From: Acidobacteriota bacterium
Lineage (GTDB): Bacteria; Acidobacteriota; Terriglobia; Acidiferrales; UBA7541
Reading direction: 5' to 3'
Assembly: GCA_003223315.1 (NCBI GenBank)
Contig: QHYR01000035.1
Span: forward strand, 1-57,417
Length of the DNA stretch: 57,417 bases
Made by a program: the position numbers and the translations under genes. Positions 9,457 to 17,905 of the stretch are shown here, in pieces. Each line of letters opens with the position of its first letter. The stretch's first letter is position 1. The notes beneath the pieces were generated by a model, which ran no database searches, was not told where the DNA came from, and saw only the letters and a program-made list of their open reading frames with translations.

Positions 9457-10476
9457 TTGCCGGAGTTACGTAAGGATCCGATTACCGGTCGCTGGGTCAT
9501 TATCTCGACTGATCGCGCTAAGCGGCCGTCCGATTTTGTACGCGAAAGTGTGCGCATGGAGGGCAAGGGGTTTTGCCCTTTCTGCCTCGGGAATGAGTCG
9601 AAAACGCCGCCGGAAGTCCTGGCGTATGGACGGAACGGAGGAGGCCCGAATACACCCGGGTGGACGGTCCGCGTGGTTCCCAACAAGTTCCCCGCGCTCG
9701 GCATCGAGGGCGATCTTGACCGCCAGGGCGATGGTTTGTTCGATCGCATGAATGGCGTGGGAGCGCACGAGGTGATCGTGGAAACTCCCGATCACCAGAG
9801 CACCTTGGCCACCTTGCCGGTTCGTGCGATCGAGGATGTGTTGTGGGCTTATCGCGATCGGGTGCTGGACCTGAAAAACGACAAGCGCTTTCGTTATGCG
9901 CTGATCTTCAAGAATCACGGTGATGCAGCGGGAGCCTCTTTGGAACATTCGCATTCGCAACTGATTGCGTTGCCCATTGTGCCCAAGCGAGTCCGCGAAG
10001 AGCTCGATGCATCCAAACATTACTACCGCGAGAAAGAACGCTGCATTTTCTGCGACATGATCCGGCAGGAAACCGAATCCGGCATCCGCGTCGTCGGCGA
10101 AAACGACCAGTTCATTTCGATTGCTCCTTACGCTCCTCGTTTCCCATTCGAGCTTTGGCTGCTGCCCAAGCAGCATAGTTCTGCATTTGAGAACAATCAG
10201 AGCTCGGTCTACTCCAGCCTGGCGCGCATGCTCAAGGACACGTTGGCGCGGCTAGACACCGTGCTCGATCGTCCCGCGTACAATTTCATGCTGCACACCT
10301 CGCCTGTGGGCGAGGAGATCAATGACCACTATCATTGGCACTTCGAGATCATACCCAAGTTGACCAAAGTGGCGGGATTTGAGTGGGGAACAGGTTTTTA
10401 CATCTGCCCAACTCCGCCCGAAGAGTCAGCACGCTTTCTTCGGGAGGCGCAGGTTGCCGCTACGTCAGCAGCGTGA
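9457..10476 (+). CDS. galT: Galactose-1-phosphate uridylyltransferase
   Basis: Leloir-pathway enzyme of 339 residues that exchanges UMP between UDP-glucose and galactose-1-phosphate in the cytoplasm. The N-terminal half shows RKDPITGRWVIIS and the zinc-type CPFCLGNE cluster. The HIT-type catalytic motif is LEHSHSQLIALP (His-Ser-His-Ser-Gln, with the second His as nucleophile). The second domain has a CIFCDMI Cys pair and ends in HYHWHFEIIPKL. The TTG start at 9457 is supported by GAGGAGG at 9445-9451, five bases upstream, and by homology beginning immediately. No other galactose genes are nearby. Some bacterial homologues use other nucleotide sugars. Confidence 0.94.
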   Translation: MPELRKDPITGRWVIISTDRAKRPSDFVRESVRMEGKGFCPFCLGNESKTPPEVLAYGRNGGGPNTPGWTVRVVPNKFPALGIEGDLDRQGDGLFDRMNGVGAHEVIVETPDHQSTLATLPVRAIEDVLWAYRDRVLDLKNDKRFRYALIFKNHGDAAGASLEHSHSQLIALPIVPKRVREELDASKHYYREKERCIFCDMIRQETESGIRVVGENDQFISIAPYAPRFPFELWLLPKQHSSAFENNQSSVYSSLARMLKDTLARLDTVLDRPAYNFMLHTSPVGEEINDHYHWHFEIIPKLTKVAGFEWGTGFYICPTPPEESARFLREAQVAATSAA

Positions 10477-10520
10477 AGATCTACAATCACACGCGCGCTT
10501 TTAGTGCTTAGACCGCCTGA

Positions 10521-10550
10521 CTGACATACTCGGACGCTTTTCGATATACT
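10521..10550 (+). promoter_or_regulatory. Promoter of tRNA-Cys
   Basis: -35 CTGACA (10521-10526), 18-base spacer, -10 TATACT (10545-10550). This puts the transcript start about five bases before the mature tRNA. Confidence 0.65.
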
Positions 10551-10561
10551 GACGGGCATTG

Positions 10562-10638
10562 GGCGCGGTACCCAAGAGGCCCAAGGGAGAGGTCTGCAAA
10601 ACCTCCATTCGTGGGTTCGAATCCCACCCGCGCCTCCA
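10562..10638 (+). tRNA. tRNA-Cys (anticodon GCA), CCA encoded
   Basis: The acceptor stem GGCGCGG pairs with CCGCGCC, followed by discriminator T (U73, typical of tRNA-Cys) and an encoded CCA. The anticodon stem GAGGT/ACCTC encloses CTGCAAA with anticodon GCA, and the T arm is GTGGG-TTCGAAT-CCCAC. Cloverleaf folded by eye. Confidence 0.95.
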
Positions 10639-10659
10639 AATTGGGCCGATGCGCCAGTG

Positions 10660-11204
10660 TCATTCGGTCTCGCCGCCTATCGGAAAGATGCGCCGGCGAA
10701 CGTCAGGCCAGAATTCGACAAAAGCATTAACTCCCATCCGGCCTAAAATTCCCCCAATCGTCCTTAATGCTGTATCGGCGGGTTGAGTTTCGCTGCCCGC
10801 ACGCCACATGTCCGACATCACGTTGTTACCGGGAATCGCGACAAAACGAGCATATGCGGGCGCCAAATGGCTGCCGTGCCGTGGCGCTGTGAAGGTGAGT
10901 TTGATCACATTTCGCACGCGGCTGCCGAAAGATGCATCCGGCGAGCGCTCGTACCGCGGATCTTCCCCCAAATGGCGCCTAAGCTGGCCTCAACGGTATT
11001 TCCTGTGTCGATGCCGGTCAGACGTATTCCGTAGCGTTTCTCGAAAGCACCCCAGGATGGGCCATCTTCGCTCGGGCGATTCGTCGCCGTTCCGAGGCTG
11101 GCGCTCAGCACGCCTGCGATGAGGCTTTCCAGCCCAACGGTGCTCTTTATTGTCCATCGAACTCACTGCCTGGCGGTGATCGCGTGGTACGGCTTCTTGG
11201 CCAC
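10660..11204 (-). pseudogene. Broken acidobacterial outer-envelope-like hypothetical gene
   Basis: Two minus-strand reading frames join into one conserved protein. The 5' part reads VAKKPYHAITARQ, then a TGA (11165-11163) where an Arg codon is expected, then IKSTVGLESLIAGVLSA through ASLGAIWG. The frame then slips in a run of five identical bases at 10965-10969 and continues as EDPRYERSPDASFGSRV, LAPAYARFVAIPGNN and NAFVEFWPDVRRRIF. From memory this matches a family of secreted or envelope proteins common in Acidobacteriota whose function is unknown. The signal peptide region upstream is unrecognisable, with an in-frame TAA. The nonsense change plus the frameshift make a true pseudogene more likely than a single sequencing error. 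Confidence 0.75.
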
Positions 11205-11408
11205 AAGCCCCTCTGTGGCCAGATGTTGCACAGGGCTTTCTTACTGACCATCAGCAGAATGGCTTTGCCCCATACGGGAAGCGAAAACACAAACAGGAGC
11301 GTCAGGTTGCAGACGAGGTTACGCACGGGAGAAGCTCACGTCTATCGGAGTCTTTTGTCATTACGCGAATGCCCATCTTTGCCGAGAGTGCATCCTGCGC
11401 TTTCGCCG

Positions 11409-12299
11409 TCAGGCGGCTTTCGATGGAGATGTGTTTCTTTGTTGCGCGACGCCGGCTGAAGCAGCGCGATTTTCGATAACGCCATTGATCACGGCCCCTG
11501 AAAGCACCGCGATTCCACTCAAATAAAACCAAAGAAGGAGAACAATAACCGCGCCTAAAGAACCATACCCAACACTGTAAGTGCCCAAAAAATGTAAATA
11601 TATCCGCAACCCGATAGACACCACCAGCCATAAGATCACGCCGGCAATTGCGCCCGGCGTCACCCAGTGCCACTGTCGATTGGGAAGATCTGGAGCAAAG
11701 TAAAAAGTGATCGCAAAGGCCAATAAGATGAGCGCCAGCGCCAGTGGCCACTGCGCAACTTTCCACGTGATGGCCAAGATATTTCCAGGCGAGAGTGCAT
11801 GGGCGATTTTGTCCCCGGCAAGCACGATGACGACGGAAATGACCAGCAGGAGCGCGATTCCCAACGTGAGTCCTGTCGCCACCGCATACTGCTTGAATAG
11901 CGAGCGGTTTTCCTTCACTTTGTAAGCGGCGTTTAGCGTGTCCATCACCGCGTTCATTCCCATGGATGCGGACCACAGCGAGGCCACAATCCCAAAGGAC
12001 ATTTTTAGCGGCCCGCTCGAATGAATGATCTCGCTGAACGTCCTGTCGATGAGTTCGAATGCGGAAGGCGGCAAGGCGCCCGCGACAAATTGAAACAGCA
12101 GCACACGGCCGCGGTCTGCAAAGCCAAAGACGCTGAGACTCGCAATCACAAAGATCAGAAAGGGGAAAAGGGCCAGGAAGAAGTAGTACGCCAGCTGGGC
12201 GGCACGGCCGAAGACGTCATCCTCGAGGATCTCCGCCCAGGTGCGCCTTGCAACATCTCTCAACGAGAGGCCGCTGAAGCTGAATAAATTTGTCGCCAT
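11409..12299 (-). CDS. YihY/BrkB family inner-membrane protein
   Basis: 296 residues with about six transmembrane helices. The family signature AAQLAYYFFLALFPFLIFV is near the N-terminus, PLKMSFGIVASLWSASMGMNAVMDTLNAAYKV is in the middle, and SYSVGYGSLGAV-like (GTYSVGYGSLGAVIVLLLWFYLSG) is near the end. YihY proteins were once thought to be ribonuclease BN; that assignment was withdrawn, and the transport or envelope role remains unclear. The start has GGAG about eight bases upstream. It begins 16 bases after the stop of the upstream chimera gene, so the two probably share a transcript. Confidence 0.9.
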   Translation of the reverse strand: MATNLFSFSGLSLRDVARRTWAEILEDDVFGRAAQLAYYFFLALFPFLIFVIASLSVFGFADRGRVLLFQFVAGALPPSAFELIDRTFSEIIHSSGPLKMSFGIVASLWSASMGMNAVMDTLNAAYKVKENRSLFKQYAVATGLTLGIALLLVISVVIVLAGDKIAHALSPGNILAITWKVAQWPLALALILLAFAITFYFAPDLPNRQWHWVTPGAIAGVILWLVVSIGLRIYLHFLGTYSVGYGSLGAVIVLLLWFYLSGIAVLSGAVINGVIENRAASAGVAQQRNTSPSKAA

Positions 12300-12315
12300 G
12301 GGGCACTCCAGAACA

Positions 12316-14451
12316 TCAGTTGCCGCACTGGAGGAGGTGCTTCAGTAGTCTGCTTATCGCCAGCGGCATGCATCCATCAGATGGCCTAAACTCTGCGGCG
12401 GAGCCGTAGTGATCAAGAAGCGCCACATTGAGCTGATATTCTGCTCCTACACATCCCTCGATCATGTCGTGGCTCAGCAGTACTCCTTCAGGAAGCCAGG
12501 TATCCACGAGCCGATGAAACGCGTCGATATCGTAGATTCCCTTGCCCACGAAGCTGCCTTCGCCGAAGAGATCCTGGTAGGCATCGGAGACTGCGCGGGT
12601 ATATACGTCGAAAGTAGCATCCGCGGAGAAGATGGCCGCCAGCCGCGATTTCCTTGCCGACTGCAGGTCCACGCCGGCCTTCGGCTGTAAGATGGCATAA
12701 CCGCGCTGTAACCGTTTTCCTGAACGATCAAACACAGCCCGGTTCAAGGGATGCGCGAGCGTGCCTATCAATTTTCGCGCCGCGTCCCGGGGAAGCTGCG
12801 TATCGGAATCGAGCGTGATTACGTAACGCACGTCCTTAAGCAGCGCTAGAGCGCCGGTTTTGACCGAGAACGCATCGTGCTCCGCTCGGAGAAAACCGTT
12901 GAAGTCGAGCAGCTTCCCGCGCTTGCGCTCCCAGCCCATCCAGGTGCCCTCAGAAGCGCAGTAGACCTGGCGACGATGGAAATGGAAGAAGGCGCCGCGC
13001 GACTGCTGCGCGTATTTGCGATTGAGCCGTTCGATCAATTGGGAGCAGAGGCGGATCAGAGGATCTTCGTCCGCCGGGCCGCTGCGCGAATCGACGGAAT
13101 CGGTGAGTAACGCAAAATGAAGATTCTTGTCGCGGTTTCCGAGGAACCGTACCTCCAGGGCCTCGACCATTTGGCGAGTCTGAGATTCATTCAAAAGGAG
13201 CGTGGGTACAGCTGCCACTGTGACGCAATCATCAGGAATGCCTTTAGAGAGATCGAGTTTTGGAAGAACTCGGGGCGGAAACAAAAGAGCGATCAGTTGA
13301 TTGACGATGTCAATGGCGGCTCCAGTCGCAGGCACGAGCAGCAGAGGCAAAATGACCGCCATGGAAACCGACCGACCGTCTGGACGCGTGCGAATTTGAG
13401 GGCCGATGGAAAAGAAGCGGATCAAATCGCCGAGGAAGAGCGCCTGGTCGGCCAAACCGGAAGGAGTCGAAAAGATCGCCTGGATATTCGTGCTCGTCCC
13501 GGCGATCGCTCCGGCCAGAAACGTCATGTCTCCCACGCTCAGATGGCCAGTCACTGTGCGGTAGATCACGAATGCGTAGCAGCCGTAATAACACGCCGTG
13601 CTGGCGAGACCGAGCAGAGAGCCGGCTACAAGCTTGCGCCGCGCCAGAGAAACATCCTCCTGGTGAACCTGCTGCGAGAAAGTGTCATATCGCGACGTGA
13701 AAAAACGCCCGAGGCCGAAAAGCTTGGCTTCTTTGGCACTCTCTTTGCTGGAGGCTAAAGTGCGCAAATAATCGAGCCTCCTTCTGATTGGTGTCTGGCG
13801 GAAGCGCAGCGCGTAGCCTTGAAAGGCATAATGCGTTTCCCCGAGGAAGGCTGGCACGACGCACCCAACGAGGATCACTACCAGCCAGGGCGAGAACAAA
13901 AAGACGCTGGCGGCAAGACTGACCGCGACGATCGACTGTTGGATCAACTGGCCGACCGCCCGGATCATGCTGACACGATCAATTGCCTGGACCCGCGCCC
14001 GTTCCAGTTGGTCGTAGAAATTGGGATCCTCATAGGAGGCGAGGTCGAGCTCGGCGGCGTGTTTCATAATCCGCAGGCTGCTGGACATGGTGAACCGGCC
14101 CGCGAGGACTTCATCAAGGTAGTCAACCGCGCGCGTCAGCACGACAGAGAGTCCTGCCAGAGCGAAATCCCCCACGACCAATAACCAAAAGTGTTTCGGA
14201 AGGGCGCGACTATGGGACACGTAGGCGACAACGCCATTGATAATGAGCCGAGTAATCAACAGTGCGCCGAGCGGAAGGAGGGCGGTGATTAGCCGGAAGA
14301 CCAGGCTGAGGCTGACGCAGCTCGGCGCAGAGTCCCAGAAGATCCGCATTACCGGCGGGACATTCCGCAGCGCGTACATGCGCTCTTCCCAGCCGTGATG
14401 CTTGCTCTCGGGTAGCCGCACGTGTGCCCTAACTTTGTTTAAGAGACCCAT
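12316..14451 (-). CDS. Chimera: ABC-exporter membrane domain fused to cyclic glucan synthase GT84 segment
   Basis: 711 residues in one open frame. Residues about 30-357 are a type-I ABC exporter transmembrane domain (YALRNVPPVMRIFWD, LDLASYEDPNFYDQLERAR, KESAKEAKLFGLG), ending at FFSIGPQIRTRPDG exactly where the nucleotide-binding domain should begin. That domain, with Walker A and the LSGGQ signature, is absent. From about residue 362 the protein becomes the inner part of a cyclic beta-1,2-glucan synthase (NdvB type): a membrane helix, FPPRVLPKLDLSKGIPDDC, VPTLLL, LHFALLTD, ITLDSDTQLPRDAARKL, RAVSDAYQDLFGEGSF and LLSHDMIEGC. Homology stops around residue 688, so the rest of the glycosyltransferase and the whole phosphorylase-like C-terminus (family length about 2800) are missing. 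Function unknown; likely a recombination relic, though the frame is intact. yihY follows in the same direction. Confidence 0.85.
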   Translation of the reverse strand: MGLLNKVRAHVRLPESKHHGWEERMYALRNVPPVMRIFWDSAPSCVSLSLVFRLITALLPLGALLITRLIINGVVAYVSHSRALPKHFWLLVVGDFALAGLSVVLTRAVDYLDEVLAGRFTMSSSLRIMKHAAELDLASYEDPNFYDQLERARVQAIDRVSMIRAVGQLIQQSIVAVSLAASVFLFSPWLVVILVGCVVPAFLGETHYAFQGYALRFRQTPIRRRLDYLRTLASSKESAKEAKLFGLGRFFTSRYDTFSQQVHQEDVSLARRKLVAGSLLGLASTACYYGCYAFVIYRTVTGHLSVGDMTFLAGAIAGTSTNIQAIFSTPSGLADQALFLGDLIRFFSIGPQIRTRPDGRSVSMAVILPLLLVPATGAAIDIVNQLIALLFPPRVLPKLDLSKGIPDDCVTVAAVPTLLLNESQTRQMVEALEVRFLGNRDKNLHFALLTDSVDSRSGPADEDPLIRLCSQLIERLNRKYAQQSRGAFFHFHRRQVYCASEGTWMGWERKRGKLLDFNGFLRAEHDAFSVKTGALALLKDVRYVITLDSDTQLPRDAARKLIGTLAHPLNRAVFDRSGKRLQRGYAILQPKAGVDLQSARKSRLAAIFSADATFDVYTRAVSDAYQDLFGEGSFVGKGIYDIDAFHRLVDTWLPEGVLLSHDMIEGCVGAEYQLNVALLDHYGSAAEFRPSDGCMPLAISRLLKHLLQCGN

Positions 14452-14570
14452 CTTGGATCGAGCTTACATCTCGACTTGGCCGGCTGGGGTGGCGGTTCTC
14501 CTGGCTCTATTCCAGGATCGGAAATTTTCTCGCTGGACGCGACGCGGGCTGCGCAGGTCAACGAGGCTTT

Positions 14571-14783
14571 TCAGCGTTTGCTGAGCTGAGTCAGACCACT
14601 GACTGCGCCGGCTAGGAAAGCGAGGCAAATCAGCAAGAAAGCGATCCTGAGGTCGCCTGCATACCGGAAGCCATTGCTGACGCCGAGTTGTATATTGAGA
14701 TAAGACAGAAGAGAGATAACAAGCAGAAGGCCAGCAGTGAGCGCGACTCCGGTATAAGCGTGAGGCCGTCGATTCCCCTCCAT
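14571..14783 (-). CDS. Small two-helix membrane protein
   Basis: 70 residues, not recognised. Two hydrophobic segments (about residues 11-31, ALTAGLLLVISLLSYLNI, and 45-64, LRIAFLLICLAFLAGAVSGL) predict a small inner-membrane protein with a short positive C-terminus (QLSKR). The start is well supported: AGGAGG lies five to six bases before the ATG at 14783. It is the first gene of a minus-strand run that continues into the chimera and yihY after a 119-base gap in which I see nothing. Confidence 0.6.
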   Translation of the reverse strand: MEGNRRPHAYTGVALTAGLLLVISLLSYLNIQLGVSNGFRYAGDLRIAFLLICLAFLAGAVSGLTQLSKR

Positions 14784-15136
14784 TTTGCCCTCCTAGCTGC
14801 TGCCTAAGGCGCTAGGAAGTGTAAATATGGCGATTCGAGCGAGTTGGGGCAATCAGCAATAGGCCCTAATGAGGATCATCGGAACAATGTATGGCCGCGT
14901 GAGACGTGCTTTCTTGGGGGCAGCTTGTAAGTTATTCGGGCGTGGTGAGCTTCGTCAAGGTACCCCGAGGGCTCAACCGAAGTCGCGGGGTCCGGAGCAG
15001 GCTGTGCCAAGTCGGAAAGAATGCTATCTTTCTTGTCAGTTATATGTTGACAGTTGCACTTCTTTCAGGAGGCTATTCATCGCAAATGGCGTTGCTTCCG
15101 GACGCAGCGTTCCCGCGACGGCTGAGACGCTTGGCT
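14784..15136. other. Gene-free stretch
   Basis: 353 bases between mscS and the small membrane-protein gene. A plus-strand frame through here has no ribosome binding site and runs into mscS antisense. A TTGACA (around 15045) and an AGGAGG occur, but no matching -10 or start codon. I see no RNA gene or terminator. Confidence 0.4.
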
Positions 15137-16009
15137 CTATTCGCGGGCTACGCGGCGAACGTCGCGCTCTGCGGCCACGAGCTGCATGCGCTGCAAACCG
15201 CCGAGCTGAATGCCTCGCCCGGCGAGCTCGATCTGAATCCGCCTGCGTAGTTCGCGCGCAACGTCATCCTGCCGAGTCGGCGCAGTCCGGACCTGCAGCC
15301 GCACGGTCGTTCCATTTGGCGCCAAAGACTCCACTCCAAGCACCCGCGGTCCATCCAGCAGCATAGGTGACCAGGACGGATCGGCGCGAAATTCGCTGGC
15401 CACAGCTTCCAGCGCGTTCAGCGCCTCATCCAGCGGCTGATCAGCGGCGACAATCGCATCGAGAAAGAGCTGGCCCCAATCTCGGCTCAGATTGGCCACC
15501 TTGGTAATTTCACTGTTGGGAATTGTGACCACGGCGCCCTGGGGGTCGCGCACTACGGTGCGGCGAAGTGTGAGATGTTCGACACGGCCTACGACGTCGC
15601 CGATGCGCACGATATCTCCGACCACGTATTGGTCTTCCAAAATGGTAAAAAAGCCATTGATGAAGTCGTGCACCACATGCTGCGCTCCAAAGCCGATGGA
15701 CAGGCTGGCTAACCCGGCGGCCGCCGCCACCGGCGTTATATTAAAGCCGAACTCAGGCAGGGCCATCAGAGCCGCCACGACAATGATGACGGCAGTTCCG
15801 CCGCTATAAAGAATTCCGGCCAAGGTTCGGGTGTGCTGCTCGCGCATTCTAGCGACGCGCGCGGCGGATTCACTTCCGGCAGAGGCGATCAGGCGTCGCG
15901 TTAACATTCGCAGGACGCGAACCAAAATGAGAGAGATCAGCAGAATCGTGAGCAGGCGCGTGCCGTGCCCCAGCGCAAATTCCGTCCACCTGAATACCTG
16001 GTCTGTCAT
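15137..16009 (-). CDS. Small-conductance mechanosensitive channel (MscS family)
   Basis: 290 residues. Transmembrane helices occupy residues about 13-35 and 70-90, followed by the pore-lining helix region GLASLSIGFGAQHVVHDFINGFFTILEDQ, the diagnostic MscS motif. The beta domain follows (YVVGDIVRIGDVVGRVEHLTLRRTVVRDPQGAVVTIPN), then a C-terminal alpha/beta domain. It acts in the inner membrane as an osmotic safety valve. Length and domain order match short MscS/YggB types. Confidence 0.95.
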   Translation of the reverse strand: MTDQVFRWTEFALGHGTRLLTILLISLILVRVLRMLTRRLIASAGSESAARVARMREQHTRTLAGILYSGGTAVIIVVAALMALPEFGFNITPVAAAAGLASLSIGFGAQHVVHDFINGFFTILEDQYVVGDIVRIGDVVGRVEHLTLRRTVVRDPQGAVVTIPNSEITKVANLSRDWGQLFLDAIVAADQPLDEALNALEAVASEFRADPSWSPMLLDGPRVLGVESLAPNGTTVRLQVRTAPTRQDDVARELRRRIQIELAGRGIQLGGLQRMQLVAAERDVRRVARE

Positions 16010-16198
16010 AACCCTTTAGCCGCGAGCATCACCCCAGGATAAGGCTCGCGCGTTAAAATAGAAGAGCGCATTATATCATTGGGCTTTGGAGCGGCCACGA
16101 AACCGCGCCAGGCGTTGCGCAATGTCAACCGCGGGATGCCCGCGCGCGTTAAACGAGTTAGGTAGGGTAGCCCTTTGTTGAACCCGGAAAGGATGGCC

Positions 16199-16546
16199 AT
16201 GTGCTCGTCGCGTAGAGTCTTCATCGGCGCTTGGCTCTCGTTCGCCGCGTCTGCCGCCGCTGTTTGGGCCACGCAGCAGGGGCTGCCTGCGTCGCAGTTT
16301 CCTCCGCCGTTTCGACCGCCAGAAACTCCGGAACTCCCGCGAAACCAGAAACGCGATCGTCTCATGCTCAAAGCGAATCGCGCTGTGATCTCCAAGGACG
16401 TCACCCGAATGTCCGAGCTGATTGACGCGTTGCAAAAACAGCTTAAGGAAAGCGACACCACGGACATTTTGTCGCTTGACGTGATTCGCAAATCCGAGGA
16501 GATCGAAAAATTGGCCCGGCAGGTGCGCGATTTAGTCCGCGGCTGA
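16199..16546 (+). CDS. Small exported hypothetical protein
   Basis: 115 residues from ATG 16199, chosen because GGAAAGG (16186-16192) is six bases upstream; earlier TTG or ATG codons lack this. The N-terminus is a signal sequence with an RR pair (SSRRVFIGAWLSFAASAAAVWA), then a Pro-rich linker, then a helical, Lys/Glu-rich domain (LMLKANRAVISKDVTRMSELIDALQKQLKES). I recognise it only as a type frequent in Acidobacteriota genomes; function unknown. It stands alone between mscS (divergent) and tRNA-Arg. Confidence 0.7.
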   Translation: MCSSRRVFIGAWLSFAASAAAVWATQQGLPASQFPPPFRPPETPELPRNQKRDRLMLKANRAVISKDVTRMSELIDALQKQLKESDTTDILSLDVIRKSEEIEKLARQVRDLVRG

Positions 16547-16610
16547 GACAGGCCTTCTGGCTTCTAGGTTGGTCTCAAGGACGCCGACTCCCAGCAGCGC
16601 CGGTGCGGAA

Positions 16611-16639
16611 TTGATGGCCCGCGAAAAGCGTTTTACAAT
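16611..16639 (+). promoter_or_regulatory. Promoter of tRNA-Arg
   Basis: -35 TTGATG (16611-16616), 17-base spacer, -10 TACAAT (16634-16639). The predicted start is about 20 bases before the mature tRNA. Confidence 0.65.
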
Positions 16640-16666
16640 GCATTGTCCACGGCGACACCAATCTGC

Positions 16667-16743
16667 GCGCCTGTAGCTCAGTTGGATAGAGCGCTGGTCT
16701 CCGGAACCAGAGGTCGGAGGTTCAAATCCTCTCAGGCGCGCCA
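16667..16743 (+). tRNA. tRNA-Arg (anticodon CCG), CCA encoded
   Basis: The acceptor GCGCCTG pairs with CAGGCGC, then discriminator G and CCA. The D arm is GCTC-AGTTGGATA-GAGC, the anticodon arm CTGGT-CTCCGGA-ACCAG, and the T arm GGAGG-TTCAAAT-CCTCT. A tyrosine-recombinase relic begins 29 bases downstream of its 3' end. Confidence 0.95.
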
Positions 16744-16772
16744 CAACTCCTTCAGCCTCTTGAAGTTCCATC

Positions 16773-17190
16773 CTAGTTGACCGCCGCTTTCTTGTTCCCA
16801 GTTTCAGAATTGGGAACAACTGGGAACAGATCGCCAAAGTACGCCCGTTTTAAGGCGACGGCTGCCTCACGCTCCGATTGCCTCGAAGTATGCGTGTAGG
16901 TGTGTCCGCTGTGGTGCTGACGTTACTGTGCCGCAGAAGCTTTTGAGCCAGCTTCAAACGTCCAGTTCGCTCCTCCACGACGCTTCCAGCTGTGTGGCGA
17001 AACGCATGGAAACCGGAAGCGCCCTTCAAGCGCGGAATGCGGGGCCTATCTAGCGCCGGGTACAGCACGTCCCGGCGAAGAACGTCCGGGTTGAGCGGCG
17101 ACCCGTCAGGCTTAGAAAAGATGAAGTCTTCCGGGCCACTTATGGAGCGAGCGCTGTCGGTGCTCCGATATCACTTGCTTCAAGATGTCG
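16773..17190 (-). pseudogene. Tyrosine recombinase (phage-type integrase), C-terminal remnant with frameshifts
   Basis: The minus strand encodes, across three frames, the catalytic half of a tyrosine recombinase. It reads LKQVISEHRQRSLHK, then a slip near 17135-17140, GPEDFIFSKPDGSPLNPDVLRRDVLYPALDR, GFHAFRHTAGSVVEE (the HxxR box), LAQKLLRHSNVSTTAD, a second slip near 16905, and TYTHTSRQSEREAAVALKRAYFGDLFPVVPN to a TAG at 16775-16773. The nucleophilic Tyr is in the TYTH segment after the second slip. The N-terminal DNA-binding half is missing. The position beside the 3' end of tRNA-Arg is classic for an integrated element whose cargo is gone; I found no second copy of the tRNA-Arg 3' end here. 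Confidence 0.8.
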
Positions 17191-17371
17191 TCAAACCAAA
17201 TGGAGTCCCGACTGGGGGGTGCAATTACACCGATTTGCGGGCACTTTCACCGGCTAGCATGGCGGGATGGACCTCCACTTTGTCCAGCGGTAACAGCCCC
17301 TGCCGACGGACCCTCAGTTCGCGGTTGTAAAATGCTTCTCCGTGTTGTCCCTGCCTTCTTTATCGACGCGC

Positions 17372-17764
17372 ATGATCGTCACCTTCCGAAGCACTGCATT
17401 CAATACGTCCACACCTGAAAAGCATTTCGTAAGCCGCCGTGCTTACGGGGGTGACTTGGCCAATTGGCTTATATACGAACTAGCCCGACACGATGCCGCT
17501 GTCGAGCCTATGATTGGGCAAAAGGATGCCGGATGGATTGTTCGGTTCCGTTTCCGCGGAGCCACTTATGATTTCGTCGCCAGGTACCGAGGCCCTGATT
17601 GGGTAGGCTCGCTTGAACGCCGACGAGGTATTGTAGGTCGTCTCTTTCACGGGCAGCAGAAGAACGTAGAATTTGACGCTGTCCGGCTCATTGATGCAGT
17701 GTTGTCATCGTCCGAACTGATTTCTGATGTTCGTTGGCACTACGACGAATCCGGGTCTCTCTAA
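17372..17764 (+). CDS. Hypothetical protein
   Basis: 130 residues from ATG 17372; an upstream in-frame start at 17342 is possible. Visible features are YGGDLANWLIYELARHDAAVEPMIG, then GWIVRFRFRGATYDFVARY, a small alpha/beta pattern without signal peptide or membrane segment. It resembles from memory small cytosolic proteins of unknown function in soil bacteria. It follows the integrase relic and may be the last surviving cargo gene of that element, which is inference only. Confidence 0.5.
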   Translation: MIVTFRSTAFNTSTPEKHFVSRRAYGGDLANWLIYELARHDAAVEPMIGQKDAGWIVRFRFRGATYDFVARYRGPDWVGSLERRRGIVGRLFHGQQKNVEFDAVRLIDAVLSSSELISDVRWHYDESGSL

Positions 17765-17809
17765 CCTTGTAATTCGGCGACAGCCTCTCTGGCAACTCCT
17801 CCGCATCGA

Positions 17810-17838
17810 TTGACGCCTGGCACTAGACTTGCCACTAT
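17810..17838 (+). promoter_or_regulatory. Candidate promoter for the first RidA-like gene
   Basis: TTGACG (17810-17815), 17-base spacer, CACTAT (17833-17838). The leader to the ATG at 17906 would be about 60 bases. Confidence 0.45.
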
Positions 17839-17905
17839 CTCGGTGCACCTAAGCGGGAATTAACGTTAAGCGATCACTCGAAAGAGTGCGGAATCAGGAG
17901 GAGTT

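Noticed and set aside
14906-15250. 114-codon plus-strand frame
   Set aside because: No ribosome binding site, overlaps mscS antisense, product without recognised domain.
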